Part shown: in pieces, positions 42,446 to 51,444 of the stretch
Layout: every line of letters starts with the position of its first letter
How positions within the stretch are numbered: position 1 is the first letter of the stretch
Assembly: GCA_963668365.1 (NCBI GenBank)
Contig: OY764266.1
Location: forward strand, 1,798,001-1,862,000
Origin: VXNE01 sp963668365
GTDB lineage: Bacteria; Pseudomonadota; Gammaproteobacteria; Pseudomonadales; Azotimanducaceae
Length of the DNA stretch: 64,000 nt
Direction: 5' to 3'
Notes under the pieces: generated by a model
Told to the model about the DNA's origin: nothing
What the model saw: only the letters and a program-made list of their open reading frames with translations
Databases searched by the model: none
Position numbers and translations under genes: made by a program

Positions 42446-43660
42446 TCAGACCCGGCGCACCGCGCGGTCGACCCAAATGCGTTCGGTCGCCGGGTGGTAG
42501 CGGGCGTAAAACGGCCGGGCGAGGTTCTGGCAGAACTCGTGCATGCGGGTGCGCGCGTCGTGCAGTGAGGCTGCGACGAAGTAGCTCGGCTGGTATTCGG
42601 TCACGGGGTACGTGCGCTCGGCGGCCTGGACCGGGTCCCAGGGCTCGCGTCGGCTGCCGGAGTCGTCGCGGCAGGCATGTTCGAGTTCACCGTAGCTCGA
42701 CAGGAGACCGGCGCCGTAGGCCTTGATGTCACCCGCCTCGGCGAGCAGACCGAACTCGATGGAGAACCAGTAGCAGCGGGCGAGGCGCTCCATGTCGGCG
42801 TCGTCCGCGCCGAGACTCGCAAGGCCGATCTCCTGCGACAAATCGGCGAAGTCCGGGTCGGCGAACATGGGCGCGTGGCCGATGAGTTCGTGGCAGACAT
42901 CGGGTTCCGGCGTGTAGAACGGTCTCGAGCCGTGGCGGATGTACTGCGTCGCGAAGAACACGCGGAAGGCGAGGCCGTTCAGAAAGTCGCGCGGGCGCAG
43001 CAAACCGGCGACGGGACGCAGCCTGAACCCGGTGCGCGCGGCGAGGAAGGCGCTGACGTCGCTGCCCTGGGGAATGTGCTCGGCGTACCCGCAGTCGCGC
43101 GTGAGTTCGGCCAGCGAACGGCGGTACGCGGCGCACGCGTGGGCTCCGTGCAGGGGTGCCAGGCGTTGGTAGACCTCGCGCCAGGTGGCGTCCTCCTCGG
43201 TCGTGTAGTCGACCACGGGAAAGTCGCGGCCGTGCCGATACTCGCGCGCCAGCCGGTCGATGGCCGCGCGCCGCTGCCGGTAGGCGGGGTCGCGGAATCC
43301 CGGATGGTCGGCGTCGAGCGCGACCCCCGCATCCAGCGTGTTGTTGGCGACGAGGTCCAGTTCCCCGACTTCGCGCGGAAACCACGGCACGTCGCGATGA
43401 TCGAGCACGATGACGTGGACCGCCTCCGCCTGCAGCGTGGCGATCACGGCTTCAACCGCCGGTTCGCCGCGCTCGCCGATGCAATCCACGTAGAAGTCGA
43501 AGGTTTCCCCCCGCCGCGGCCGCGACTCGATGTGCGTCAGGCTCACCCCGTGTCGGGTGAAGGGATGCAGCGCCGCTTCAAGCGCTCCGGGCCTGTCTCC
43601 GGCGAGTTCGATGAGCAGCGACAGCCGCGGCTCTGTGGTGGTTTCCCTTGCAGCGTTCAC
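42446..43660 (-). CDS. phhA: phenylalanine 4-monooxygenase with N-terminal ACT domain
   Basis: A 404-residue aromatic amino acid hydroxylase. Residues about 13-85 form an ACT regulatory domain (L-L-I-E-L-A-G-D-R-P-G-A-L). The catalytic domain follows with V-P-W-F-P-R, the iron ligands in H-E-L-I-G-H and the Glu in Y-W-F-S-I-E-F-G-L. Most bacterial enzymes lack the ACT domain, so this has the animal-like arrangement and may be allosterically controlled by phenylalanine. It converts phenylalanine to tyrosine with a pterin cofactor. It partly overlaps the epimerase pseudogene region upstream. Confidence 0.92.
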   Translation of the reverse strand: MNAARETTTEPRLSLLIELAGDRPGALEAALHPFTRHGVSLTHIESRPRRGETFDFYVDCIGERGEPAVEAVIATLQAEAVHVIVLDHRDVPWFPREVGELDLVANNTLDAGVALDADHPGFRDPAYRQRRAAIDRLAREYRHGRDFPVVDYTTEEDATWREVYQRLAPLHGAHACAAYRRSLAELTRDCGYAEHIPQGSDVSAFLAARTGFRLRPVAGLLRPRDFLNGLAFRVFFATQYIRHGSRPFYTPEPDVCHELIGHAPMFADPDFADLSQEIGLASLGADDADMERLARCYWFSIEFGLLAEAGDIKAYGAGLLSSYGELEHACRDDSGSRREPWDPVQAAERTYPVTEYQPSYFVAASLHDARTRMHEFCQNLARPFYARYHPATERIWVDRAVRRV

Positions 43661-43696
43661 CAGGTGTCGTGTCCTGGAATGTCCGGCGCGACCCGT

Positions 43697-44316
43697 TCAC
43701 CCGCCCACGCGGCCGCCGCCGATAGTCGCGTCGGGGCCGGTGAGGAGGCGGGCGATGTCCGCCGAGTATTTGACCTCGGAGTCGTCTTCCGGTGCATAGC
43801 CCAGCACCCGGCGGGCGGACTCGAGCGACCAGAACGCCCGGGTGTTTCCGGAAATGCCGTAGACGACGAGCCACGGCACGCCGTCGGCCCGTTCGATGTC
43901 CGGCGTCTCGATCGCCTTGATGAAGAGCTGTCGCAGGTCCCGCTGGCTGAAGTGCGCGCCGAGCTCGCGCTTGAAATTGGCCAGGCCCGGGCCGCCGGCA
44001 TGCTGCTGTGAAGGGGTTGCTTGTTCGCCATGCGGACGTTGTCGCACTCCGCGTCGAAGCGGTCGATCTCCTCGGGGGCGCGCGAGCGCCGGTATCCGAG
44101 GTGCACGACGGCATCGGCGCCGTCGAACAGGTGCGCGTACCTGGATCGGTCGGCATCGACCAGGTCGGCGATCTCGACGCCGGGGATTTCCGCGCCGCCC
44201 CGGCCCTGCGACTGGACGTCGATCATTCTGAGTTCGTACCGGTCCCGAAACGCATCAAGCAGTTGCGATGCGACGTAGCCGCAGGCGCCGGTCAGTAGCA
44301 CTACCGCCTTTCCCAT
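43697..44316 (-). pseudogene. NAD-dependent epimerase/dehydratase, internally deleted and frameshifted
   Basis: The N-terminus from ATG 44316 reads M-G-K-A-V-V-L-L-T-G-A-C-G-Y-V-A-S with a normal Rossmann start and continues to E-C-D-N-V-R-M-A-N near 44020. There the frame changes to the phase that encodes A-N-F-K-R-E-L ... R-A-F-W-S-L-E-S-A-R-R-V-L-G-Y, the normal C-terminal end of such proteins. The catalytic Y-xxx-K region expected in between is missing, so a deletion of roughly 90 codons plus a phase shift has destroyed the gene. It is co-directional with phhA. Confidence 0.8.
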
Positions 44317-44348
44317 GGTTGCCCTCCCGTGAAGCTGACGGCCGCCGG

Positions 44349-45155
44349 TCACCCGAGCCGCAGAATCCCCGCCTCGGCCATCACGAAGGCGGCGACGTTG
44401 AACACGACATGCGCGAGTATGCACGCTTCGATGCCGTGCTTCCTCGCCAGCCAGCCAAGGGCCAGTCCGGCGGGAAAGACCTGTGCCAGCTTGACCCAGT
44501 CGGGTTCCAGCGTGCCGACGTGGCCAAGCGACCAGAGCGTTGCGGACAGCAGGATGGCCAGCCAGTAACGGAGGTCCCACCAGCCGAAGATCCGCGCAAT
44601 ATAGTTCTGGATGCCGAGACGGAACACCAGTTCCTCGCCCAGCGCCGCCACCGAGACACCCAGCATCGCGATGGCCGCGCTGTCAGTGACGTCGAACTGT
44701 CCGAAAAGGCGTCTGGCGGCGTCGGTCATCTCCGGACTGGTGAGATTGAACAGGAGAACGGAATAAGCGCTCCATGTTCCGGCGAGCAGCAGGCCTAACG
44801 ACACGGGCGCGAATGGGGAAGGCCGTACGCAATTCTCCCGCGCCCCCAGGTCCGGTCGCAGGAGCGGGAAGGCAACGACACCGGCCGCCGCGCAGCACGA
44901 GAGGCCGACAGCGGTGAACAAAAACGTCCTTAGAACGTCGATGGGCAACATCACGGCGAGCAGCCACGTGACCCCTATCGCCGGGACCAAAACGGCGATT
45001 ATCGCGACGGCATAGACGCCGACGATTGCCCACGCGAACCGCGAGCAACTGCGAATTTCCTTGTGCCTGGAGATCCAGTGGACGCCCGCGGCGATGAAGA
45101 ACCCGAGCATGGCGATGCCGTAGATCGCCGCCAGGACGAACGTCATCCGGAGCAC
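44349..45155 (-). CDS. CPBP family intramembrane metalloprotease (CAAX/Abi type)
   Basis: A 268-residue polytopic membrane protein with about seven hydrophobic segments. The glutamate motif is G-E-E-L-V-F-R-L-G, with His in L-G-H-V-G and H-xxx-N in L-A-H-V-V-F-N, the conserved residues of the CPBP/CAAX protease-like family. Likely roles are prenyl-protein-like cleavage or bacteriocin self-immunity; the substrate is unknown. It is the next gene upstream of the epimerase pseudogene on the same strand. Confidence 0.88.
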   Translation of the reverse strand: MLRMTFVLAAIYGIAMLGFFIAAGVHWISRHKEIRSCSRFAWAIVGVYAVAIIAVLVPAIGVTWLLAVMLPIDVLRTFLFTAVGLSCCAAAGVVAFPLLRPDLGARENCVRPSPFAPVSLGLLLAGTWSAYSVLLFNLTSPEMTDAARRLFGQFDVTDSAAIAMLGVSVAALGEELVFRLGIQNYIARIFGWWDLRYWLAILLSATLWSLGHVGTLEPDWVKLAQVFPAGLALGWLARKHGIEACILAHVVFNVAAFVMAEAGILRLG

Positions 45156-45237
45156 CTGGACAAGCGGGGCCGGGTCAAGGGCGGCGTCGACCGGGACGCG
45201 TGTTCCAGGGTCGACGAACGGGGCTGCGGATCGGGGG

Positions 45238-45774
45238 CTATTCGATCAGTCCTTCCTCTCGCAACTGCGCGGTTACGCGTTCCTGAATCACCGGGTTGAT
45301 CTTGGTCAGCCACCGCATGGTCACCTGCATGCTTTCCGACATCAGTTGCGGCATGACTTCGATCGACTTCCTGCCGACCGGCGTCTCGTAGAAGGCGATC
45401 ATCTGGCGGATGTCCTCCTGCGAGAAGTACTTGGCGTAGATCGTGTTCATTTCATCCATGAAGTCGCCGTCGGAGAACATCCCGCTGACTGTCTCGAAAG
45501 CGATCTCCATCGCGACCTCCGCGCAACGTCGAGCAGCCTCCGGCTCTTCGGCGCCGATCGTTTGCGCAATCTGCTGTCCGATCATGCTTCCCATCTGTTC
45601 CATCAGTTCCGGGTTACTGGCCCCCGTCAGCTCCATCAGGCGTTCGATGTCGGCTCGCACATCCGGCGAGGGCGCATCCTCCTCTCCGGCAGACGCCGCG
45701 GCGCAGGTCGCGGTTGCGACGACGAGAAAACCGGTTCGGATGGCCCGCAGCCATCGGCTCGCACATATTGACAT
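45238..45774 (-). CDS. DUF2059 domain-containing exported protein
   Basis: A 178-residue protein with a signal peptide (basic start, then F-L-V-V-A-T-A-T-C-A-A-A-S-A), followed by a helical domain with I-E-R-L-M-E-L-T-G and M-I-A-F-Y-E-T-P-V-G-R-K-S, hallmarks of DUF2059. Periplasmic location is likely; function unknown. It is divergent from the sulfatase gene, across about 150 bp that must hold both promoters. Confidence 0.85.
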   Translation of the reverse strand: MSICASRWLRAIRTGFLVVATATCAAASAGEEDAPSPDVRADIERLMELTGASNPELMEQMGSMIGQQIAQTIGAEEPEAARRCAEVAMEIAFETVSGMFSDGDFMDEMNTIYAKYFSQEDIRQMIAFYETPVGRKSIEVMPQLMSESMQVTMRWLTKINPVIQERVTAQLREEGLIE

Positions 45775-45926
45775 TCCAATACCCCGCTCAAGTTCAATAG
45801 CCAGTCATTATGCCGTCGCACGGCTGGACAAGTCGCCCAACCCGGGCACATTTACGTCGAATCGTGGACCATGTTTTGGGACACTCTGTGCCTGGACCCA
45901 TCGGTGTCACCTTGAGGAATGGAACC

Positions 45927-47333
45927 ATGAACCTGCTTTTCGTGTTCTCGGATCAGCAGCGCTACACCGCGCTCGGCGCCAACGGCAACCCGGTGGTGCA
46001 GACGCCGAACCTCGACCGCATGGCGGCCGAGGGGATGGTCTGCGACAACATGTTCTCCAACCACCCGCTGTGCTCGCCGTTCCGGGCAATCCTGCTGACC
46101 GGCCGATACGGCTGGAAGAACGGCGTGATCTGCAACGAGTACGAACCGTTTCGCGATATTCCGACCATCCCCGGCACCCTCCGCTCGGCGGGCTACCACA
46201 CGGGCCACGTCGGCGTCTGGCACCTCGGCATCCCGCCCTATACGCCCGAAAACCGCTATGGACTGGACTACCTGGGGGCGGTGGAGGGGATCGGCGGCAA
46301 CTACTACGACCAGCGCTACTACGAGAACGAGCACGGCCCCACGCGCCACCCCGGCTGGACACCCGTCGTGGAGACGGACCTCGCCATACGCTTCATGGAA
46401 ACGCATCGGGCGAAGCGCGAGAACGATCCGTTCGCGCTGTTCGTCTCCTGGCGCCCGCCGCACTGGCCGTACCCGCAGTATCCCGACGAATACGGGCTCT
46501 ACGATCCCGCCGATGTCGATTTGCCGGACAACGTGCCGGACCAGATGGCGGACTTCGCGAGACGCGAGATCGCCGACTACTACGGCTGCTGCACCGGCCT
46601 CGACGCGCAGATGGGCAGGTTGCTCGATGCGTTGAACCGCCTGGACCTGGCCGACGACACCATCGTCTGCTACTCCTCCGACCACGGCGACCACCTGTCG
46701 AGTCACGGTTACGGCAAGCCCAAGGACAGCTGGATGCACCCATCCATGCGCGCCTCCAAGGCGACGCCCTACGACGAGTCCGCCCACACGCCGTTCCTGG
46801 TCCGTTGGCCCGGGGGCACGAGTCCCGGCAGCCGCAGCCAGGCTTTCATGGGCACCATCGACCTGGTGCCGAGCCTGCTCGGCGCCTGCGGCGTTCTGCT
46901 GCCCGAAGGTCTGCAGGGCAGGGACATCTCCCGCGTGTGGCGGGGCGAGCCCGCGCCGGAGGATCCCGAACACACGCCGGGCGCCAGCGAATCCGTGTAC
47001 CTGATGAACATGGCCAATGGCTGGCCCAATCGCCTGGAATGGGTGGGCCGCTGGCGTGGCGTTCGGACCGAGCGTTACACCTACGCGCGCTGGTTCGACC
47101 ACGAACGCGGCCCCTGGCTGTTCGACCGCCACGAGGACCCCCTCGAGACGCGAAACATCTTCGGCGCCGCCGAGGCGCGGCCCGCCGTCGAGGAGATGGA
47201 AACGCGCCTGCATCGCTGGATGGAGGCGACGGGCGATCCCTTCGAGTACGGCAAGCGCGGCCCCCGGGGCTTCCTCGACATCGGCCAGCGCTGGGCCAAC
47301 CAGAAGTTCTACGGGCACTGGAGCCCCGCCTGA
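45927..47333 (+). CDS. sulfatase (formylglycine-dependent, alkaline phosphatase superfamily)
   Basis: A 468-residue sulfatase starting M-N-L-L-F-V-F-S-D-Q-Q at ATG 45927, preceded by AGGAATGG. The signature L-C49-S-P-F-R-A-I-L-L-T-G-R contains the Cys converted to formylglycine (CxPxR). Metal-binding D-Q near the start and S-D-H-G-D-H in the middle are conserved. The mature substrate (sulfated sugar or aryl sulfate) is not evident, and no export signal is seen. It converges with the cytochrome gene. Confidence 0.9.
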   Translation: MNLLFVFSDQQRYTALGANGNPVVQTPNLDRMAAEGMVCDNMFSNHPLCSPFRAILLTGRYGWKNGVICNEYEPFRDIPTIPGTLRSAGYHTGHVGVWHLGIPPYTPENRYGLDYLGAVEGIGGNYYDQRYYENEHGPTRHPGWTPVVETDLAIRFMETHRAKRENDPFALFVSWRPPHWPYPQYPDEYGLYDPADVDLPDNVPDQMADFARREIADYYGCCTGLDAQMGRLLDALNRLDLADDTIVCYSSDHGDHLSSHGYGKPKDSWMHPSMRASKATPYDESAHTPFLVRWPGGTSPGSRSQAFMGTIDLVPSLLGACGVLLPEGLQGRDISRVWRGEPAPEDPEHTPGASESVYLMNMANGWPNRLEWVGRWRGVRTERYTYARWFDHERGPWLFDRHEDPLETRNIFGAAEARPAVEEMETRLHRWMEATGDPFEYGKRGPRGFLDIGQRWANQKFYGHWSPA

Positions 47334-47461
47334 GCACGCCGGACGCAATAGCGGCCTGATCGCCACGGGCGCGCGGCCCGGGAGGGCGTTGTTGGCGAGC
47401 CGTGCTTCCCTGCGGAACCTGCAGGCTGTGCCGGAAGATCTCCAGCGTGCCCCGGTTCCGG

Positions 47462-49816
47462 CTAACGGGGCGAGTCGCTGCCGTATCGGTGCTGAAGGGC
47501 CCTTGTCTGCGGCGAGTCCGGCGCGATTCGGGACAACCGTTCCAGGTATTGCTGGACTTCCGGTAGCGCGCCGTCGTCGATGTAGAGGACGAGTGTCGCG
47601 AGCAGGTTGAAGTTCCACGGCCAGCGCTCGAGAGCCCGGCGCAGGGCATCGATGGCGTCCTTGCGCCGCCCCAGAGAGTCCAGCGCGACGGCATGGATGT
47701 ACGCGAACCCGGGTTCGGCGTCGGGGCCGTCGAGCGCCCTGGCAAGCGGCGCCAGCGCTTCTTCGTGGCGCTGCGTTCGCACCAGGTGCAGCGCGAACGC
47801 GACGTTGACAATGGCGCTCTCCGGATACGCTGCGAGCGCACGCGCGAGGAGCGCCCCGGCATCCGCCTCCCGGCCCTGGCTGCGCCGCAGGTCGGCGAGG
47901 TCCACCAGGGCGGGCAGGGATGTCGGGTCCATGCGGAGTGCGCGTTCGAGACCTTGTTCCGCCCCCCGCGGCTGTCCGAGCCGCTGGTCCAGCCGGGCCA
48001 GCGCGTTCTGCGATGCGGCGAGATATGCCGATGCCGAGAGCGCGCGCCGATAGTCGGCGTATACTTCGCCGCCGGCCTCAGCGGCGGCTGGCGGCATGTC
48101 GCGGTGCACGTCGGAAAGGGCGATGCCCAACTCGAAACGCACGCCCGGGTGGCTGTCCTTCAAGAGTTCCGCCAGCAGCGCCCAGCGGGCGCCACCGCCA
48201 AGGCCCAGCGTTCCGCCGACGGCGCCGCGCCGCACGAGCGGATCGGGATCGGCGAGCCAGCGCGGCAGGAGGCGCTCGGCGTCGCCGGACGGCAGGTTCG
48301 ACGCCTGCGCCAGCAGGCTCGCCCTGACCAGCGCGGACAGCTCCGGGTTTTCGAGCGCGGCGGTGAGCGCTGCCGCGGCGCCCGGATCGCCCCGGCGCAG
48401 GTCCCGGTAGACCCGTGACCAGTGCGACGAATCTTGCGCGACGTTCCAGTCGCGCAGCGCCGCTGCGGCCCATGCATTGTCTCGATCCCGGTGGCAGTCG
48501 ACGCAGGCGTTCGGAACGCCGAGTTCCGCCGACAGGTCCGGTCGCGGGATCGGGAAGGAGTGGTCGCGGCGGTCGTCGACCCCCATGTAGGTTTTCGACG
48601 GCATGTGGCAGTCGACGCAGCGGCTTCCGGCCGTTCCCGGGGTGTGGCGGTGGTGGGTTGCCGCGTCATAGACGTCCGCCTGGTGGCACTGGGCGCACAC
48701 GGCGTTGCCGTCGGCGACCAGCGCCCCGCTGTGCGGGTCGTGGCAGTTGACGCAGGTGACGCCCCGGACATGCATCCTGCTCTGTAGGAAGGAGCCGAGC
48801 ACGTACACCTCCTCCCGGATCTGGCCGTCCGGGAAGTAGCGGACATCGTTCAGGAGTTCCAGCCGGTACGCTTCGTGGTACGGCTTGCCGGCGGGATCGG
48901 CCGTCAGCGGCGTGCGCAGCGAATGGCAGCCCCCGCACATGTCGATGTCGCTTTCGTCCCGCGGTCCGTGGGGTTGCGCGATGGGGTTGCCGGGCTGGAA
49001 GCGCCACTCGAGGCGCGAGCCGGAGGGCAGCGCAAAACCCGCCCGCCGCGCGTCCGCGAGAGCGCCGGATCGCGCCAGTCGGACATGCTCGCTGGCGGGA
49101 CCGTGACACGCTTCGCAGGCGACGTTGATCTCGGCGTAGTCGGCCCCGAACCGTTCGTTCTTCGCGTCGAACGTGCTTACGACGTGGGTCGAGTGGCAGT
49201 CGGCGCAGTGGCTTGCCCAGTTCATCGCGTGCCCCGTCCAGAAGAACGGATGCCCCGGAGTGATCTTCTCGTCGGGCTGCAGGTGGTACCAGCGCTGGCC
49301 CCCGGCCTCCTGGGGGCGGTTGTCCCAGGCCACACCGAACGCCTGCAGCGCGCCGTCGTCGCGGGCGACAAGGTACTGCTGCAAGGGGCGGTGCCCGAAG
49401 ACGTAGCGTACGGGGAACGCGGCGCGTGCGCCCGAGCGGCCCACCGTATCGACGACGTAGCCGTCGCCGTCGTTGCGGAAGAATGTCTCGATGCCGTGGA
49501 AAGCTACCCGTGCGTCCGCGAAGTCCCCGGCCACCGACTCGAGCGAGGGCCGCTGCATGGACTTGAAGTGGTCCGAGCGCTGCCACGCGGCGGTCTGGCC
49601 GGCGTGGCACTCCGTACAGTCATCGCTGCCGACATAGCCGACCGGGCCGTTCGTCGATGCCCCGGGCGCAGCGGTCGCGGCAAGGCAGGCGAGGGCGGCC
49701 AGCACCGCCGTTCGCGGGCGCGGCCTGCGCCCGGACGCAAGGGACCGGGAGGGCAATGGGTCTGGTGCCTGGGGCGTGAAACAGGGACTCCCCCGGCGCT
49801 TCTCTCGCGCGGACAT
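47462..49816 (-). CDS. eight-haem cytochrome c fused to TPR/HEAT-like repeats
   Basis: A 784-residue exported protein. After a leader (R-T-A-V-L-A-A-L-A-C-L-A-A-T-A-A) there are eight CxxCH haem motifs in the first half (CTECH at 67-71, then CADCH, CEACH, CGGCH, CVNCH, CAQCH, CVDCH, CVDCH), as in multihaem nitrite/hydroxylamine-type or outer electron-transfer cytochromes. The second half is helical with HEAT-like and then TPR-like repeats, suggesting a scaffold for partners. Redox role and electron partner cannot be deduced. It is divergent from the VapBC pair. Confidence 0.88.
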   Translation of the reverse strand: MSAREKRRGSPCFTPQAPDPLPSRSLASGRRPRPRTAVLAALACLAATAAPGASTNGPVGYVGSDDCTECHAGQTAAWQRSDHFKSMQRPSLESVAGDFADARVAFHGIETFFRNDGDGYVVDTVGRSGARAAFPVRYVFGHRPLQQYLVARDDGALQAFGVAWDNRPQEAGGQRWYHLQPDEKITPGHPFFWTGHAMNWASHCADCHSTHVVSTFDAKNERFGADYAEINVACEACHGPASEHVRLARSGALADARRAGFALPSGSRLEWRFQPGNPIAQPHGPRDESDIDMCGGCHSLRTPLTADPAGKPYHEAYRLELLNDVRYFPDGQIREEVYVLGSFLQSRMHVRGVTCVNCHDPHSGALVADGNAVCAQCHQADVYDAATHHRHTPGTAGSRCVDCHMPSKTYMGVDDRRDHSFPIPRPDLSAELGVPNACVDCHRDRDNAWAAAALRDWNVAQDSSHWSRVYRDLRRGDPGAAAALTAALENPELSALVRASLLAQASNLPSGDAERLLPRWLADPDPLVRRGAVGGTLGLGGGARWALLAELLKDSHPGVRFELGIALSDVHRDMPPAAAEAGGEVYADYRRALSASAYLAASQNALARLDQRLGQPRGAEQGLERALRMDPTSLPALVDLADLRRSQGREADAGALLARALAAYPESAIVNVAFALHLVRTQRHEEALAPLARALDGPDAEPGFAYIHAVALDSLGRRKDAIDALRRALERWPWNFNLLATLVLYIDDGALPEVQQYLERLSRIAPDSPQTRALQHRYGSDSPR

Positions 49817-49858
49817 AGGTGATATGGTACTGCAATATCATCAATATGGGTGACCCGT

Positions 49859-50104
49859 ATGAAGACCACGATAGAGCTTCCCGACGAGTTGCTCGAGCAG
49901 GTCCGGCGCGTGGCCCGGAAGGAGGGCGCCACCCTCCGCGGACTGGTCGAAGAAGGCCTGCAGCGCAGCCTCGAAGCCCGCCGCAAGATGGTGCGGCGGC
50001 ACCTGGACTTTCCGAGCTACGGCGGCAGCGGGCTCACGGCCGAGTTCCAGGGCGCGCCGTGGAATCGGATCAGGGACGAGGTCTACCGCGAGCACGGCGC
50101 GTGA
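49859..50104 (+). CDS. vapB: VapB-like antitoxin
   Basis: About 81 residues from ATG 49859 (GTG 49850 is three codons upstream). M-K-T-T-I-E-L-P-D-E-L-L-E-Q-V-R-R-V-A is a ribbon-helix-helix DNA-binding start typical of type II antitoxins; the remainder would wrap the toxin. TGATAT (49820-49825) and ATATCA (49835-49840) form a likely operator half-site pair in the short promoter region, consistent with autorepression. The stop overlaps the GTG of the toxin gene. Confidence 0.85.
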   Translation: MKTTIELPDELLEQVRRVARKEGATLRGLVEEGLQRSLEARRKMVRRHLDFPSYGGSGLTAEFQGAPWNRIRDEVYREHGA

Positions 50105-50538
50105 TAGCCATCGACACGAACCTGCTCGTCTATGCGCATCGCCCGGAAATCCCCTTCCACGGGCGCGCGCGCGAGGTGCTCGCCGGCGCGGTGGGCGGAG
50201 CGGAACCCGTGTCGGTTCCCTGGCCATGCGTCCACGAGTTTCTCGCGGTCGTCTCGAACCCGAGGATATTCAGGGATCCGACGCCGATGAATCTGGCCCT
50301 GGACGCCATGGCACGCCTCCTCGACAGTCTCGGCGGCGGATTCCTGGCCGAGGGAGATGGCTACCTGCCCGCCCTGGAGCGGATCGCCCGCCCGGCGCTC
50401 CTGCAAGGGGCGGTCGTGCACGACGCCCGGATCGCGGCGCTCTGCCTGTACCACGGCGTGCGCGTGCTCTGGTCCGCGGACCGCGACTTCTCGCGATTCC
50501 CGGACCTGGCAGTGGCCAACCCGCTCCCGGCCGGTTGA
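50101..50538 (+). CDS. vapC: VapC-like PIN-domain toxin
   Basis: A 145-residue PIN ribonuclease starting at GTG 50101 within the antitoxin stop (GTGA). The acidic residues of the PIN active site are seen as I-D-T-N near residue 4, the E in C-V-H-E-F, H-D-A-R and the D in S-A-D-R-D-F. Such toxins cleave RNA, often tRNA, and are neutralised by the co-expressed VapB. Full-length and apparently intact. Confidence 0.88.
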   Translation: MIAIDTNLLVYAHRPEIPFHGRAREVLAGAVGGAEPVSVPWPCVHEFLAVVSNPRIFRDPTPMNLALDAMARLLDSLGGGFLAEGDGYLPALERIARPALLQGAVVHDARIAALCLYHGVRVLWSADRDFSRFPDLAVANPLPAG

Positions 50539-50649
50539 GCGCGGCGGCTTGGACTCTCGCCGTGCAAGCGACGTGGACCGCTGGCAAGGCGAAACCGTCG
50601 TTGCCTTTGACGGGCGTGCAGATTCCGCTCGCCCCGGCATTTCGATGCA

Positions 50650-50777
50650 GCAATTCTCATTTTGGCGTCCGACTTCACCGTCAGGCGCGTTGCGCCTCGA
50701 GTTTCGGACTCGATCCGGGCCAAATCGGCCAGCAGACCCCTCCTTTCGAGGGGACTGAAGGCCAAAATGAGAATTGC
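50650..50777. mobile_element. 128-bp MITE, copy 2 (inverse orientation)
   Basis: Terminal inverted repeats GCAATTCTCATTTTGGC / GCCAAAATGAGAATTGC; the inner sequence is the reverse complement of copy 1 at 39131-39258 with few changes. It lies between the VapC gene and the AbiE-type pair. No coding capacity. Confidence 0.85.
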
Positions 50778-50803
50778 TGATTTCGATGGCACTCACTTCA
50801 AAA

Positions 50804-50836
50804 ATTGTCAGAAACAGAGATATATTTTCTGACAAT
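50804..50836. promoter_or_regulatory. inverted repeat, likely operator of the AbiE-type pair
   Basis: ATTGTCAGAAA (50804-50814) is exactly inverted at 50826-50836 with 11 bp between, ending 14 bp before the antitoxin ATG. AbiEi antitoxins are known to bind inverted repeats in their own promoters, so this is a good autoregulatory operator candidate. The intervening AT-rich sequence (GAGATATATTT) may include the -10 region. Confidence 0.75.
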
Positions 50837-50850
50837 CGAGAGGTATCGCC

Positions 50851-51444
50851 ATGGAACGACTGAGCGAAACGGTACTGCGGCACGCGCAGAGTCAGCCCGA
50901 AGGCGCTCCGGTGCTGGCGAAGGGGCTGTTGCATCTCGGAAGCCGGGCGGCGGTCGACCAGGTCCTCTCGCGCCTAGTCCGGCGCGGCGCGCTGCTGCGG
51001 GCGGGACGGGGCGTGTATGTCCTGCCGGTAGAGAGCCGGTTCGGCCGCCGCTCACCGTCGGTTGAAAAAACCGTCGAAGGACTCGCGGCAGCGCGCGGAG
51101 AGCGCATCGCGAACAGCGGTGCCATGGCAGCGTACATGCTCGGCCTGACCACGCAGGTGCCCGTCAAGCGCGTCTTTCTGACGTCGGGGTCGAGCCGGAC
51201 GTTGACGCTCGGCCGCGAGCCGATCGAACTGCGCCATGCCCCGCCGTAGCAACTGGTGCTGGCGGGCCGGCGTGCCGGCGAAGCGGTCCGCGCGCTCGCA
51301 TGGCTGGGGCGTGACAGGGCCGGCGCGGCGGCGGGGGTGGTGAGGCAGCTATTCAGCGAGGAGGAGCGCCGGGAACTCGGTAGCGTGAGCGCCCAGATGC
51401 CGGGATGGCTGGCCGGGCCGGTGAGCGCGGCGGCGCATGGCTGA
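50851..51444 (+). pseudogene. AbiEi-type antitoxin with an in-frame amber codon
   Basis: The frame from ATG 50851 encodes a winged-helix start (M-E-R-L-S-E-T-V-L-R-H-A, then L-V-R-R-G-A-L-L-R-A-G-R-G-V-Y) typical of AbiEi/DUF6088 antitoxins. It is interrupted by TAG at 51247-51249 and continues in the same phase (Q-L-V-L-A-G-R-R) to a TGA at 51444, giving the family's usual length of about 200 residues when joined. A single C-to-T change (CAG to TAG) would explain it. The last bases overlap the toxin ATG. The 132-residue N-terminal product may still bind the operator. Confidence 0.8.

Noticed and set aside
49756..49776. GGTGCCTGGGGCGTG as another tRNA-Leu attachment copy
   Set aside because: Only about 11 bases match and it lies inside the cytochrome leader; the 20-bp copy at 52658 is far better.
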